From assembly GCF_040564635.1 (NCBI RefSeq), contig NZ_CP159837.1, forward strand, positions 6,993,001 to 7,057,000: 64,000 nt of DNA. The letters are read 5' to 3'. Source of the DNA: Planktothricoides raciborskii GIHE-MW2 (GTDB lineage: Bacteria; Cyanobacteriota; Cyanobacteriia; Cyanobacteriales; Laspinemataceae). The notes beneath the pieces were generated by a model, which worked only from the letters and a program-made list of their open reading frames with translations, searched no databases and had not been told where the DNA came from. Below, piece after piece: positions 1 through 8,221 of this stretch (positions within the stretch are counted from its first letter, which is position 1; each line of letters begins with the position of its first letter). Made by a program: the position numbers and the translations under genes.

Positions 1-407
1 TACATATCATAAGACTCCCGTTCTTGGAAATCTGCCGCCTTCCAGATCCAATAAACCGAAGGCACTCTGGGGTCTTCTCTGGGCAAGAAAACCTTCACCC
101 GCACCTCCTCTGGCTCAGTGACATTATCCTTCACCTTCACCAAATGGTACATACTCACCAAATCTTCCCCAGGGCCAACATCATAGCCACATTGACATTG
201 GAGATAATTAAACCCATAAGCATAGAGAGCGGTTGCCAGAGGAATTAAGAAATCTCGGTCAACCTTGATCATCTCTACCCCGGAATGATCGTTGCCCAAA
301 GACTCATGTTGAAAACCATTCTGGGTTAACCATTGGGATACCTTACCCGGAGATGCCACTGGCACACTAGAGGCTTCAGCGATCGGAGTATTCTTCTCTT
401 CAGCCAC
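1..407 (-). CDS. ndhJ: NAD(P)H-quinone oxidoreductase subunit J (partial)
   Basis: This is the 30-kDa-type subunit of the hydrophilic arm of cyanobacterial NDH-1, which takes part in respiratory and cyclic electron flow at the thylakoid membrane. About 135 N-terminal codons are present and the C-terminus runs off the left edge of the window. I chose a GTG start at 405-407 because a strong AGGAGGTG Shine-Dalgarno lies just upstream, inside the end of ndhK. The two genes overlap by 8 nt (ndhK stop at 400-402), so translation is probably coupled. The visible protein carries the conserved stretch [16 protein letters not shown] and then [17 protein letters not shown], which are typical of NdhJ. 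It is the last gene of an ndhC-ndhK-ndhJ operon. Confidence 0.95.
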   Translation of the reverse strand, partial: MAEEKNTPIAEASSVPVASPGKVSQWLTQNGFQHESLGNDHSGVEMIKVDRDFLIPLATALYAYGFNYLQCQCGYDVGPGEDLVSMYHLVKVKDNVTEPEEVRVKVFLPREDPRVPSVYWIWKAADFQERESYDM

Positions 408-1134
408 GTTTCACCTCCTGTTTTTGCGCCGACTGAGCCGACTTCAGGGCCGGAGGCACAGGCATACCCATCGCTTCCGTCAACTGCTTCGGTGGCACCT
501 GTCTCGATTCAGTCTGCAAATACTGACCCGTCAAAATCGGCGAAACCGCCTTCATTTGATGCTTCGTCGTATGGTAACGATGAGTTTGTTGCAACATTCC
601 CCGTTCTTGGATCGACTCATTCGCCACCTTTTTCCGCAGCTTCACGATCGCATCCATAATCGCTTCTGGACGGGGAGGACATCCTGGAATATACACATCC
701 ACCGGAATCAACTTATCCACCCCGCGCACTGCCGTAGGAGAATCCATACTAAACATTCCCCCGGTAATCGTGCAAGCACCCATCGCGATCACATACTTCG
801 GTTCCGGCATTTGCTCATAAAGTTTCACCAAAGTCGGCGCATACTTCATCGTAATCGTCCCAGCAGTAATCAACAAATCCGCTTGTCTAGGGCTACAACG
901 GGGAACCAGACCAAAACGGTCAAAGTCAAACCGCGAGCCGATCATCGCCGCAAACTCAATAAAACAACAAGCCGTACCATACATCAAAGGCCACAGACTC
1001 GATAACCGCGCCCAATTATAAAGATCATCCAGGGTCGTCAACACGACATTTTCTGAAAGCTCTTGAGTGACCTGGGGTCGCTCAATTGGGTTCATAATAT
1101 ATTTTTCGTCATTCATGGGCGTTTTTAAGACCAT
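400..1134 (-). CDS. ndhK: NAD(P)H-quinone oxidoreductase subunit K
   Basis: This is the NuoB/PSST-type subunit that carries the N2 4Fe-4S cluster of NDH-1. With the start used here the protein has 244 residues. The cluster ligands are visible as the adjacent pair C56-C57 (in GTACCFIEF), C121 (MGACTITGG) and C152 (IPGCPPRPE). The reading frame stays open to an upstream ATG at 1155, but I prefer the ATG at 1134 because AAGGAG lies about 8 nt before it and MVLKTP aligns with the usual cyanobacterial N-terminus. With this start it overlaps the 3' end of ndhC by 10 nt. The downstream ndhJ start overlaps its stop, so the three genes are one tight operon. Confidence 0.96.
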   Translation of the reverse strand: MVLKTPMNDEKYIMNPIERPQVTQELSENVVLTTLDDLYNWARLSSLWPLMYGTACCFIEFAAMIGSRFDFDRFGLVPRCSPRQADLLITAGTITMKYAPTLVKLYEQMPEPKYVIAMGACTITGGMFSMDSPTAVRGVDKLIPVDVYIPGCPPRPEAIMDAIVKLRKKVANESIQERGMLQQTHRYHTTKHQMKAVSPILTGQYLQTESRQVPPKQLTEAMGMPVPPALKSAQSAQKQEVKRG

Positions 1135-1487
1135 TCCAAAGCTCCTTTTCGCCATGCGTAAACCAGTGCAATGATTAAAATTGCAATAAATATCAAGGCT
1201 TCAATAAACGCCAAGAGTCCCAGTTTATGGAACGCCACCGCCCAGGGATATAGAAAAACCGTTTCTACATCAAAGACAACAAACACCAGGGCGAACATAT
1301 AGTAGCGAATGTTGAACTGAATCCAGGCACCACTAAAAGGCTCAATCCCGGATTCATAAGTCGTCCGCCGTTCTAAAGAAGTCCCTTTAGGGCGCAAGAG
1401 CTTCGATGCACCCAAGGCAACAATTGGGACTAAACTGCAAACTAGCAGAAAGCCTAGTAAATACTCGTAGCCGCTAAGGACAAACAC
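1125..1487 (-). CDS. ndhC: NAD(P)H-quinone oxidoreductase subunit 3
   Basis: This is a 120-residue NuoA/ND3-type membrane subunit of NDH-1. It begins with a GTG codon giving [13 protein letters not shown], the standard cyanobacterial NdhC N-terminus. Three hydrophobic membrane segments are visible, at about residues 8-30, 64-84 and 90-112. The loop between segments one and two contains [15 protein letters not shown], the conserved quinone-site loop. It is first in the ndhC-K-J operon, so the promoter should lie in 1488-1830. Confidence 0.96.
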   Translation of the reverse strand: MFVLSGYEYLLGFLLVCSLVPIVALGASKLLRPKGTSLERRTTYESGIEPFSGAWIQFNIRYYMFALVFVVFDVETVFLYPWAVAFHKLGLLAFIEALIFIAILIIALVYAWRKGALEWS

Positions 1488-1830
1488 AATAAATATCTAT
1501 AAAGTGACAGGACTTCAGGATTTGATTCGTTTACATTTTTACATAATCCTGGTGCTTGTTGATCGGCATCGTCTCTTTTAGCTCGTTGCATTTTTTTATC
1601 TTTGTCATTAGTTATTCGTTGTTAGTGATTCGCTATTTGCCAGAAGCCCCCCTGCCCCCCGCACCCGAAGCCCCCCATAAAAATAGCAAATAACAAATAA
1701 CAAATAATTAATAATAAATAACAAATAAAATTAAACAGATTTTTGCCAAACACTTGCGGTACACCAATCTTTGTCATAATCTGTTACATATATTTTAAGA
1801 TTTGCCACAATCGCATTTTTTTGAGTAGCC
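1488..1830. repeat. Divergent intergenic region with heptamer (TAACAAA)-type repeat
   Basis: This gap separates the divergent ndhC and rubA genes and must hold promoters for both. About 1684-1735 is an A-rich tandem repeat with a 7-base unit close to TAACAAA, preceded by a C-rich stretch (about 1646-1675). I see no open reading frame of note. Heptamer tandem repeats of this sort are known from cyanobacteria as STRR sequences. I could not place a confident -10 element. Confidence 0.6.
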
Positions 1831-2166
1831 ATGAGCAGCGAAGTCATAGAACCAGTCAACCTAGATCGGTATGAATGCCGCGCCTGCGGATATATTTATG
1901 AACCGGAAAAAGGGGATGCCCGCAGTAAGGTGGAGGCCAACACACCATTTACAGAATTGCCGGTGTCATGGCGCTGTCCTGTCTGTGGGGCAAAAACTTC
2001 CGCCTTTGCGAATATCGGGCCGGCTGGCACTGCCTCGGGATTTAAAGAAAATTACAATTATGGTTTAGGAGTCAATGTTTTAACTCCGGGAATCAAGAAT
2101 GTACTCATTTTTGGCGCATTGGGGTTGGGAGTCTTATTTTTCCTCAGCCTCTATAGCTTAAATTAG
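1831..2166 (+). CDS. rubA: Membrane-anchored rubredoxin RubA
   Basis: This is a 111-residue rubredoxin with a C-terminal membrane anchor, of the type needed for photosystem assembly in cyanobacteria and chloroplasts. The single iron is bound by two CxxC-type pairs, C16/C19 (YECRACGYIYEP) and C49/C52 (SWRCPVCGAK). A hydrophobic helix at about residues 90-108 (VLIFGALGLGVLFFLSL) anchors it to the thylakoid membrane. Its place just upstream of ycf48 and psbE-F-L-J is the conserved cyanobacterial arrangement, which supports the assembly role. The Shine-Dalgarno is weak. Confidence 0.95.
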   Translation: MSSEVIEPVNLDRYECRACGYIYEPEKGDARSKVEANTPFTELPVSWRCPVCGAKTSAFANIGPAGTASGFKENYNYGLGVNVLTPGIKNVLIFGALGLGVLFFLSLYSLN

Positions 2167-2369
2167 AGAATGTGTTTTGGAATGTGAATTCCAGTGATTG
2201 ACTGTTGGTGGGTAGCGCAATCGAAGCGGTCAGGCTAGTAGCGCGGTGATTTTCATCACTTCAACTCAGGCTTAAGAAAATTCACTGGTGAACAAATCAA
2301 CCAGATGAAATTCTCGGAAAATTTATTTTGCGTGATTTGGCAAATAATGCAGAGCGAAATTTAACCGTA

Positions 2370-3407
2370 ATGAAATCGATCTTGAAACATTGGCAAAGAA
2401 TTGTCGGCTTGTTGGCAGTTGTGCTGCTCTGTGCTGGATGTAAATATGCTCCATCACTGAGTTACAACCCTTGGCACCCCGTATATGTTCCCAGTCAAGT
2501 TAACCTGCTGGATATTGGTTTCACCAACAATGGTAAACATGGGTGGTTGGTGGGAGCCGAGTCTACTTTACTCGAAAGTACCGATGCAGGGGAGACTTGG
2601 CAGAAAATCGGTCTGAGTTTAGATAGCGACAATTATCGCTTCACATCCGTGAGTTTTTCTGGTGAAGAAGGATGGATTGTTGGGGAACCGGCAATCATGC
2701 TTCATACTACCGATGAAGGAAAATCCTGGGAGCAAATTCCTTTGGACAAGAAATTGCCGGGAGACCCCCTGAAGATTGTTGCCCTAGGTGACAAACAAGC
2801 GGAAATGCTGACGAATATCGGCGCGATTTATCGCACGGAAGATGCAGGCAAAACCTGGCAAGGGTTAGTCGCTTCCGCTGTCGGTGTGATGCGTAGCGTC
2901 GATCGCACCCCGGATGGTCGATATATTGCCGTATCCGCCAAAGGAAACTTCTACTCTACCTGGGAACCGGGTCAACCGGCTTGGGTACAGCATAATCGCA
3001 CCAGTTCTCGTCGTCTTCAGAGTATGGGATTTGGACAAGATGGCCGGTTGTGGTTGTTAGCCCGAGGTGGAGAGATTCAATTTACCCAACCCAAAGAGAC
3101 TGGGACTATTTCCTTTAGCGACTTAGAAGCACCTGATTTTTGGCAGGAACCGATTTTCCCTGAGTTTGCCACAAGCTGGGGATTGTTGGATTTAAGTTAC
3201 CGAACTCCAGAAGAAATTTGGGTTTCCGGTGGCAGTGGCAATTTACTTTGCAGTCTTGATGGGGGACAAACCTGGCAAAAAGATCAGGCGGTAGAAAATT
3301 TGCCTTCAAATTTTTACAAGATTGTCTTTCTATCTCCTGAGCAAGGATTTGTGATTGGTCAGAACGGGTTGCTATTAAAATATCAAAAAGCCCCGGAAAC
3401 GGCCTGA
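2370..3407 (+). CDS. ycf48: Photosystem II assembly factor Ycf48 (HCF136)
   Basis: Ycf48 binds the D1 precursor during photosystem II assembly and repair. The protein has 345 residues from the ATG at 2370. An in-frame upstream start at 2328 is possible, but the shorter start places a basic n-region (MKSILKHWQR) directly before the hydrophobic stretch and a lipobox LCAGC, so it is probably a lipoprotein on the lumenal side. The rest is a beta-propeller with BNR/Asp-box-like repeats, for example STDAGETWQKIG, TTDEGKSWEQIP, TEDAGKTWQGL and SLDGGQTWQKD. It lies between rubA and psbE as in other cyanobacteria. Confidence 0.95.
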   Translation: MKSILKHWQRIVGLLAVVLLCAGCKYAPSLSYNPWHPVYVPSQVNLLDIGFTNNGKHGWLVGAESTLLESTDAGETWQKIGLSLDSDNYRFTSVSFSGEEGWIVGEPAIMLHTTDEGKSWEQIPLDKKLPGDPLKIVALGDKQAEMLTNIGAIYRTEDAGKTWQGLVASAVGVMRSVDRTPDGRYIAVSAKGNFYSTWEPGQPAWVQHNRTSSRRLQSMGFGQDGRLWLLARGGEIQFTQPKETGTISFSDLEAPDFWQEPIFPEFATSWGLLDLSYRTPEEIWVSGGSGNLLCSLDGGQTWQKDQAVENLPSNFYKIVFLSPEQGFVIGQNGLLLKYQKAPETA

Positions 3408-3782
3408 ATCCCATTTATGGACGGGCAAAAACTGGAACCAGGGCAAAAACCGGGGCAAAAACCGGGGCAGAAATTTTTCCCGAATTTTTGCCGAATTTTT
3501 CCCGACTTCCGTATCCACAGGGTAAAAATGCTTAGTAAAAATCCGAATCAAGACTCGGCTTTGAGTTGCCAGCGATGGCATCATCGGTTGATCTCAAGCC
3601 AAGTTATGATAGATTTTTCACCATAGCCTTGATCCACCCGCCTGGAGAAAAGGTTCAGGAAATTATCGACGGAAAATTGATCTTCAAGAGCGATCGCTTA
3701 CAGGTTAAAATCCTAAAAAGCCGAGCGCTGAAAACAGAAAAGCTAATTTGTGAGTTTTTGGAGATAAGAGGAGGATTCTTCA
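3408..3782. other. ycf48-psbE intergenic region with 12-bp direct repeats
   Basis: No convincing gene is present. Two exact tandem 12-mers GGGCAAAAACCG occupy 3441-3464, flanked by partial copies (GGGCAAAAACTGG before and GGGCAG after). A short frame starting at 3417 reads through these repeats, and another at 3566-3802 overlaps the psbE start; both look like chance. The psbE promoter should be here. A purine-rich Shine-Dalgarno (AGAGGAGG) lies just before the psbE start codon. Confidence 0.55.
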
Positions 3783-4031
3783 ATGTCTGGAGTAACTGGT
3801 GAGCGTCCATTTGGTGACATTATTACAAGTATTCGTTATTGGGTGATTCACAGCATCACCATCCCGGCATTATTTATCGCCGGTTGGCTGTTTGTGAGCA
3901 CTGGTTTGGCTTATGATGCTTTCGGCACTCCCCGCCCAAATGAATACTATACTCAAGATCGTTTGGAATTGCCAATTGTGCAAGACCGTTTTAATGCAAA
4001 ACAACAAGTCGAAGAATTCATTGGTAAGTAA
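3783..4031 (+). CDS. psbE: Cytochrome b559 subunit alpha
   Basis: PsbE is an 82-residue single-span photosystem II core subunit. With PsbF it binds the haem of cytochrome b559. The haem-ligand histidine is H23 within [13 protein letters not shown], at the start of the membrane helix (about residues 20-40). The lumenal tail [14 protein letters not shown] is typical. It is the first gene of psbE-F-L-J; the next start is 23 nt after its stop. Confidence 0.98.
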   Translation: MSGVTGERPFGDIITSIRYWVIHSITIPALFIAGWLFVSTGLAYDAFGTPRPNEYYTQDRLELPIVQDRFNAKQQVEEFIGK

Positions 4032-4054
4032 TTAAATTTAAGGAAGCAGAAGTT

Positions 4055-4189
4055 ATGGCAACTCAAAACACTAACGAGCCAATTAGTTACCCAATTTTTA
4101 CCGTTCGCTGGCTGGCGGTTCATACCCTCGGCGTCCCAACGGTATTCTTTCTAGGCGCGATCGCCGCTATGCAGTTTATTCAACGGTAA
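4055..4189 (+). CDS. psbF: Cytochrome b559 subunit beta
   Basis: This gene encodes 44 residues and is the haem partner of PsbE in photosystem II. The haem-ligand histidine is H23 in [15 protein letters not shown], followed by the single membrane helix and the C-terminal MQFIQR. AAGGAAGC about 10 nt upstream of the ATG can act as Shine-Dalgarno. The next gene, psbL, begins 6 nt after its stop. Confidence 0.98.
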   Translation: MATQNTNEPISYPIFTVRWLAVHTLGVPTVFFLGAIAAMQFIQR

Positions 4190-4195
4190 AAAATC

Positions 4196-4321
4196 ATGCC
4201 CTTAGAACGTAATCAAAACAGTAATAACCAACCAGTTGAACTCAACAGAACTTCCCTTTACCTGGGTCTGCTACTGATTTTTGTGCTGGGAGTTTTATTC
4301 TCCAGTTACTTCTTTAACTAA
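4196..4321 (+). CDS. psbL: Photosystem II reaction centre protein L
   Basis: PsbL is a 41-residue single-helix subunit at the photosystem II dimer interface. The sequence ends in the typical [11 protein letters not shown], and its polar N-terminus contains [11 protein letters not shown]. It follows psbF by 6 nt and is certainly cotranscribed with it. Unusually, psbJ does not follow immediately; a 293-nt structured spacer lies between. Confidence 0.98.
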   Translation: MPLERNQNSNNQPVELNRTSLYLGLLLIFVLGVLFSSYFFN

Positions 4322-4614
4322 GTAGTGATTCTGGGTTGAACTTTTGAGCGGTGGTCGCGCAAGTGACTCGACTGGTCAGGAATTGTCTCCCAGGATAATT
4401 CCTCAAATAAATGCCTAAATCATTGGCGCAAACCAGTCGAGAAAACTAGCAACCTTTGCTCTATTTGACCGGCTCTATTTCACTGGCTCTATTTCACTCT
4501 CTGTGAAACTATCAAACTATCTTTAATCTCTTGATTAATCTCTTGATTTCTGGAGATCAAAGACGCTCGATGTAACGTTGTTTTTGTTAGGCATGAATTA
4601 AAGAGGTACAAGCT
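4322..4614 (+). other. Unusual structured spacer between psbL and psbJ
   Basis: This spacer has no gene. It contains a 10-bp perfect inverted repeat (4367-4376 CTCGACTGGT with 4432-4441 ACCAGTCGAG). Inside it a second 7-bp stem (4378-4384 with 4397-4403) could form, giving a nested hairpin. From about 4459 to 4500 there are three tandem 14-mers beginning GCTCTATTT. psbE-F-L-J genes are normally packed within a few tens of bases, so this insertion is odd. It may attenuate or process the operon mRNA, or hold a separate psbJ promoter; neither is shown. Confidence 0.6.
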
Positions 4615-4734
4615 GTGTCTGAACCAGGAAGAATTCCTTTGTGGCTCGTCGCTACCGTCGCTGGTCTTGGTGTAATTGCCGTGGTGGGTCTTTTCTTTTA
4701 CGGAGCTTATGCTGGGATTGGTTCTTCTATGTAA
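4615..4734 (+). CDS. psbJ: Photosystem II reaction centre protein J
   Basis: PsbJ is a 39-residue single-helix protein that influences plastoquinone exchange and assembly in photosystem II. I chose a GTG start at 4615 with AAAGAGG as Shine-Dalgarno. The sequence [13 protein letters not shown] followed by [13 protein letters not shown] is diagnostic. It is followed by a good intrinsic terminator, so it closes the photosystem II cluster. Confidence 0.97.
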   Translation: MSEPGRIPLWLVATVAGLGVIAVVGLFFYGAYAGIGSSM

Positions 4735-4781
4735 GAAGCAATTCGGTTTAACTCAGAGTTTTATATCTATCTAAAGTTTGG

Positions 4782-4829
4782 AAAAAATGGGACAGTTGCT
4801 TGGCTTAAACAGCAAATGTCCCATTTTTT
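4782..4829 (+). terminator. Intrinsic terminator after psbJ
   Basis: A 13-bp stem forms between 4782-4794 (AAAAAATGGGACA) and 4817-4829 (TGTCCCATTTTTT), with a 22-nt loop and a T-rich 3' side. It begins 47 nt after the psbJ stop. Three copies of a TTGATTGGTGTTT-like 13-mer follow directly (about 4836-4875). Confidence 0.85.
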
Positions 4830-5232
4830 GTTTTTTGATTGGTGTTTTGATTGGTGTTTTGATTGGTTGTTTGATTTGACCGGCGATCGCGTTACATTGC
4901 CCCCGCAAAATTACAAATCCTAGATTAAGAATTCCCATCCGGGGCGATCGCACCTCGTCACACCCAGGGGAGACTAATCTTGTAGAGGTTTTTGCCGGCT
5001 CGGAAAAATCGTTATTTCGATAGGTTCATCTGGGGGTGCGGGGCGACCACTTCGGGGAGTCCCTGCCAACCAGGAAGTGCTATATATAAACCCCTACAAG
5101 ATTAGACCCTACAGAGGTACGGGGAATTTCGTGGTTTTTTGTTAAACAAGACCCCTGACTCTGATAGACTTTTAGACGGTCGTAGGCAGCACATACGACG
5201 ACAAATCGGCTATGAAATTAGGAGATATCTAA
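4830..5232. other. psbJ-glpX intergenic region with an 18-bp inverted repeat
   Basis: No gene is visible. Two 18-nt arms, 4974-4991 and 5088-5105, are inverted copies with one mismatch (core CTAATCTTGTAG / CTACAAGATTAG) and enclose about 96 nt. This could be a small non-autonomous mobile element or an RNA structure. HIP1 octamers occur at about 4883 and 4944. The glpX promoter should lie in the last 120 nt; ATTAGGAG is a good Shine-Dalgarno 8 nt before the glpX ATG. Confidence 0.5.
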
Positions 5233-6270
5233 ATGGATAATGCAATTGGTTTAGAGATTATTGAAGTAGTTGAACAAGCAGCGATCGCTTCTGCTCGCTG
5301 GATGGGCAAAGGCGAAAAAAACACTGCTGACCAAGTGGCCGTAGAAGCCATGCGCCAACGCATGAACAAAATTCATATGCGGGGCAAAATTGTCATCGGT
5401 GAAGGGGAGCGGGATGAGGCGCCGATGCTCTACATCGGTGAAGAAGTGGGCATTTGCACCCAACCCGATGCCAAGAATTTCTGCGACCCAGAACAATTAG
5501 TGGAAATCGACATTGCCGTCGATCCCTGCGAAGGAACCAACCTGGTAGCATATGGCCAAAATGGTTCAATGGCAGTGCTGGCAATTTCCGAAAAAGGTGG
5601 CTTGTTTGCGGCTCCCGACTTCTATATGAAAAAACTTGCCGCCCCAGCGGTGGCGAAAAATCATGTAGATATTCGCAAGTCGGCTACAGAAAACCTGAAG
5701 ATTCTCTCCGATTGTATGGATCGGTCGATTGACGAATTGGTGGTGGTAGTGATGGATCGCCCTCGTCACAAAGAATTGATTAAAGAAATCCGCGCCGCAG
5801 GTGCCCGCGTCCGACTGATCAGTGATGGGGACGTATCCGCCGCCATTTGCTGTGCTTTCTCCGGCACCAATATTCATGCCCTGATGGGCATTGGTGCCGC
5901 CCCAGAAGGGGTGATTTCTGCCGCAGCCATGCGAGCCCTGGGTGGACATTTCCAAGGACAGTTGATCTACGATCCCGAAGTAGTGAAAACTGGCTTGATT
6001 GGCGAAAGCAAAGAAAGCAATCTAGAACGCTTGGCCAGCATGGGCATTACCGATCCCGATAAAGTCTATAACGCTGAAGAACTGGCTTCTGGTGAAACCG
6101 TCCTGTTTGCCGCTTGTGGCATTACTCCAGGCCCATTGATGAACGGGGTGCGCTTTTTCCACGGCGGTGCGCGGACAGAAAGTTTGGTAATTTCCAGCCA
6201 ATCTAAGACCGCTCGGTTTGTCGATACTGTTCATATGTTTGAAGCGCCTAAAACCATTCAAGTGCGCTAA
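5233..6270 (+). CDS. glpX: Class II fructose-1,6-/sedoheptulose-1,7-bisphosphatase
   Basis: This 345-residue enzyme removes the C1 phosphate from fructose-1,6-bisphosphate and sedoheptulose-1,7-bisphosphate in the Calvin cycle and gluconeogenesis; it is the main bifunctional FBPase/SBPase of cyanobacteria. The class II (GlpX) signatures are clear: [15 protein letters not shown] near residue 55, the metal-binding VDPCEGTN near residue 97, and [20 protein letters not shown] near residue 220. The length is normal. It is preceded by a good Shine-Dalgarno and appears monocistronic. Confidence 0.96.
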   Translation: MDNAIGLEIIEVVEQAAIASARWMGKGEKNTADQVAVEAMRQRMNKIHMRGKIVIGEGERDEAPMLYIGEEVGICTQPDAKNFCDPEQLVEIDIAVDPCEGTNLVAYGQNGSMAVLAISEKGGLFAAPDFYMKKLAAPAVAKNHVDIRKSATENLKILSDCMDRSIDELVVVVMDRPRHKELIKEIRAAGARVRLISDGDVSAAICCAFSGTNIHALMGIGAAPEGVISAAAMRALGGHFQGQLIYDPEVVKTGLIGESKESNLERLASMGITDPDKVYNAEELASGETVLFAACGITPGPLMNGVRFFHGGARTESLVISSQSKTARFVDTVHMFEAPKTIQVR

Positions 6271-6614
6271 GGCAGTTGCCAAGAATTAAGAATTATCAGA
6301 TTTACCAAAATTTTATAATTCTTAATTCCCCAGTTTTCATGGTGAATTGATTCCTGAGTATTTACCGAAAATTTTAGCTTAATCTGTAAGTAATTCAGGG
6401 AGATTAGCATGATTTGATAATGAACTTTCAGCTTGATTTTTCTGGCTTCGCTTAGAGTAATTAAGCTGAAAGTTATAAAATAAATCCGTTTGAGGGTGTG
6501 ATATCTCTCGGTGTCGGAACGGTTGAGTCTGGCTTTCAGATTATCTGTTGAGCTTTGATGATTTAAAAAATTTGTTGTCGATATTTCAAGAGGAATAACT
6601 TCAGGAAAATAAGC
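6271..6614. other. glpX-hemA intergenic region with two AT-rich hairpins
   Basis: Two perfect stems are seen: 6283-6296 with 6315-6328 (14 bp, GAATTAAGAATTAT), just after the glpX stop, and 6423-6434 with 6463-6474 (12 bp, AACTTTCAGCTT). Neither is followed by a clear T-run on the plus strand, so they may protect mRNA rather than terminate transcription. No gene is visible; the hemA promoter should lie in the second half. Confidence 0.55.
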
Positions 6615-7910
6615 ATGAATATTGCAGTCGTAGGTCTCAGCCACAAAACAGCGCCGGTAGAAATTCGGGAAAAACTGAGTATTCCAGAAACACAAATGAG
6701 TCAGGCGATGGCTCATTTGTTAGGTTATCCCCATATTGAAGAAGTGGCCATTTTAAGTACCTGTAACCGCTTAGAAATTTATGTGGTGACTACGGAAACT
6801 CAAGCCGGAGCCATGGAAATTACGCAGTTTCTTTCTGAGCATAGTAAATTGCCTTTACATAAGTTGCGGCCTCATTTGTTTATTCTGCTGCATGAAGATG
6901 CGGTGACTCATGTGATGCGGGTGGCTGCGGGTCTGGATAGTTTGGTTCTCGGTGAGGGTCAAATTCTGGCTCAGGTGAAAAATACCCACAAACTTGGACA
7001 ACAATATAAAGGGGTGGGTCGCATTCTCAATCGCCTCTTGAAACAAGCGATTACCGCCGGAAAACGGGTACGCACGGAAACAAATATTGGCACTGGTGCC
7101 GTTTCCATTAGTTCTGCCGCCGTTGAGTTAGCCCAAATGAAGGTCGAGAGTCTCGAACCCCAGAAAGTTTGTATTATTGGGGCGGGCAAAATGTCCAGAC
7201 TTTTGGTTCAACATTTGTTGGCTAAAGGCTGTCAGCAGATTGCGATTGTTAACCGTTCTATGGCGCGATCGCAGGAACTCGCCCAGAAATTTCCGGACGC
7301 AGCCCTACAACTGCATCCCCTGGCTGAAATGATGACGATTATTAGTCAATCAGATATCGTGTTTACCAGCACCGGAGCAACACAGCCATTACTCAACCGG
7401 GAAAAATTAGCCCCCGTCTTAGAACCGACCAAATCGATCATGTTGATTGATATTTCCGTCCCTAGAAATGTGGATGCCGATGTCCAGGAATTGACCAATG
7501 TGCAATCCTTTAATGTGGATGACCTAAAGGCTGTGGTTGCCCAAAACCAAGAAAGTCGCCGCCTGATGGCGATGGAAGCAGAGATACTCCTAGAAGAAGA
7601 AGTGGAAGCCTTTGATGTTTGGTGGAGTAGCTTGGAAACGGTGCCAACGATTAACAGCTTACGAGCAAAAATCGAAGGGATTCGCGAACAAGAATTAGAA
7701 AAAGCCCTCTCTCGTCTCGGTTCAGAATTCGCCGAAAAACATCAAGAGGTGATTGAAGCGTTGACGCGAGGAATTGTGAATAAAATTTTGCATGACCCAA
7801 TGGTACAACTGCGGGCACAACAAGATATTGAGGCTCGACGCCAAGCGATGGCCACTTTGCAAACTTTGTTTAATTTAGAAGATGCTTGCTCTAGTGAGCA
7901 ATATAGCTAA
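6615..7910 (+). CDS. hemA: Glutamyl-tRNA reductase
   Basis: This enzyme reduces glutamyl-tRNA(Glu) to glutamate-1-semialdehyde with NADPH, the committed step to haem and chlorophyll. The protein has 431 residues. The catalytic cysteine is C50 in [11 protein letters not shown]. The N-terminal [19 protein letters not shown] and the [15 protein letters not shown] segment are family signatures. The NADPH-binding Rossmann motif is [11 protein letters not shown] near residue 188. The C-terminal helical dimerisation domain is complete. Confidence 0.97.
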   Translation: MNIAVVGLSHKTAPVEIREKLSIPETQMSQAMAHLLGYPHIEEVAILSTCNRLEIYVVTTETQAGAMEITQFLSEHSKLPLHKLRPHLFILLHEDAVTHVMRVAAGLDSLVLGEGQILAQVKNTHKLGQQYKGVGRILNRLLKQAITAGKRVRTETNIGTGAVSISSAAVELAQMKVESLEPQKVCIIGAGKMSRLLVQHLLAKGCQQIAIVNRSMARSQELAQKFPDAALQLHPLAEMMTIISQSDIVFTSTGATQPLLNREKLAPVLEPTKSIMLIDISVPRNVDADVQELTNVQSFNVDDLKAVVAQNQESRRLMAMEAEILLEEEVEAFDVWWSSLETVPTINSLRAKIEGIREQELEKALSRLGSEFAEKHQEVIEALTRGIVNKILHDPMVQLRAQQDIEARRQAMATLQTLFNLEDACSSEQYS

Positions 7911-8221
7911 GTGGTTCATTGACTTCATTTTAAAAAAATCGCGAAATTGCTATTCGCGGCTAGTAAATGAAATAAATACTCAATTTACGATTGGGACATA
8001 GCAGCACAAAACCTCCAACCTCCTTGATCTCTCCTAGTTTATCAATGAGGTTGGCGGTTATAATTTAATTTGAGGCTATAATTTAAATTGTAAGATTTAT
8101 GGTGTGGGGGTTTTTGTTGGTTATGAATGATTCGGAAACTGCCCAGACACCAACAATTAACAATTAAAAATTAAGAAGTTAAAAAGTACAATTAACACTT
8201 TAAAAAGTACAATTATACATC
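7911..8221. other. hemA to UPF0182-gene intergenic region
   Basis: The region is AT-rich and has no gene. A small hairpin CGCGAA/TTCGCG (7940-7958) lies 30 nt after hemA but lacks a T-run. Near 8030-8060 there are matching AACCTC and GAGGTT segments. Just before the next start, two copies of AAAAAGTACAATTA occur about 30 nt apart (about 8178 and 8203), in the place where a promoter or operator would sit. Confidence 0.4.

Noticed and set aside
3417-3626. Short frame encoding repeated GQKP units between ycf48 and psbE
   Set aside because: It is the reading of 12-bp direct repeats, has no Shine-Dalgarno or family match, and lies in a promoter region.
3566-3802. 78-codon frame running into psbE
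   Set aside because: It overlaps the psbE start out of frame and resembles no known protein.
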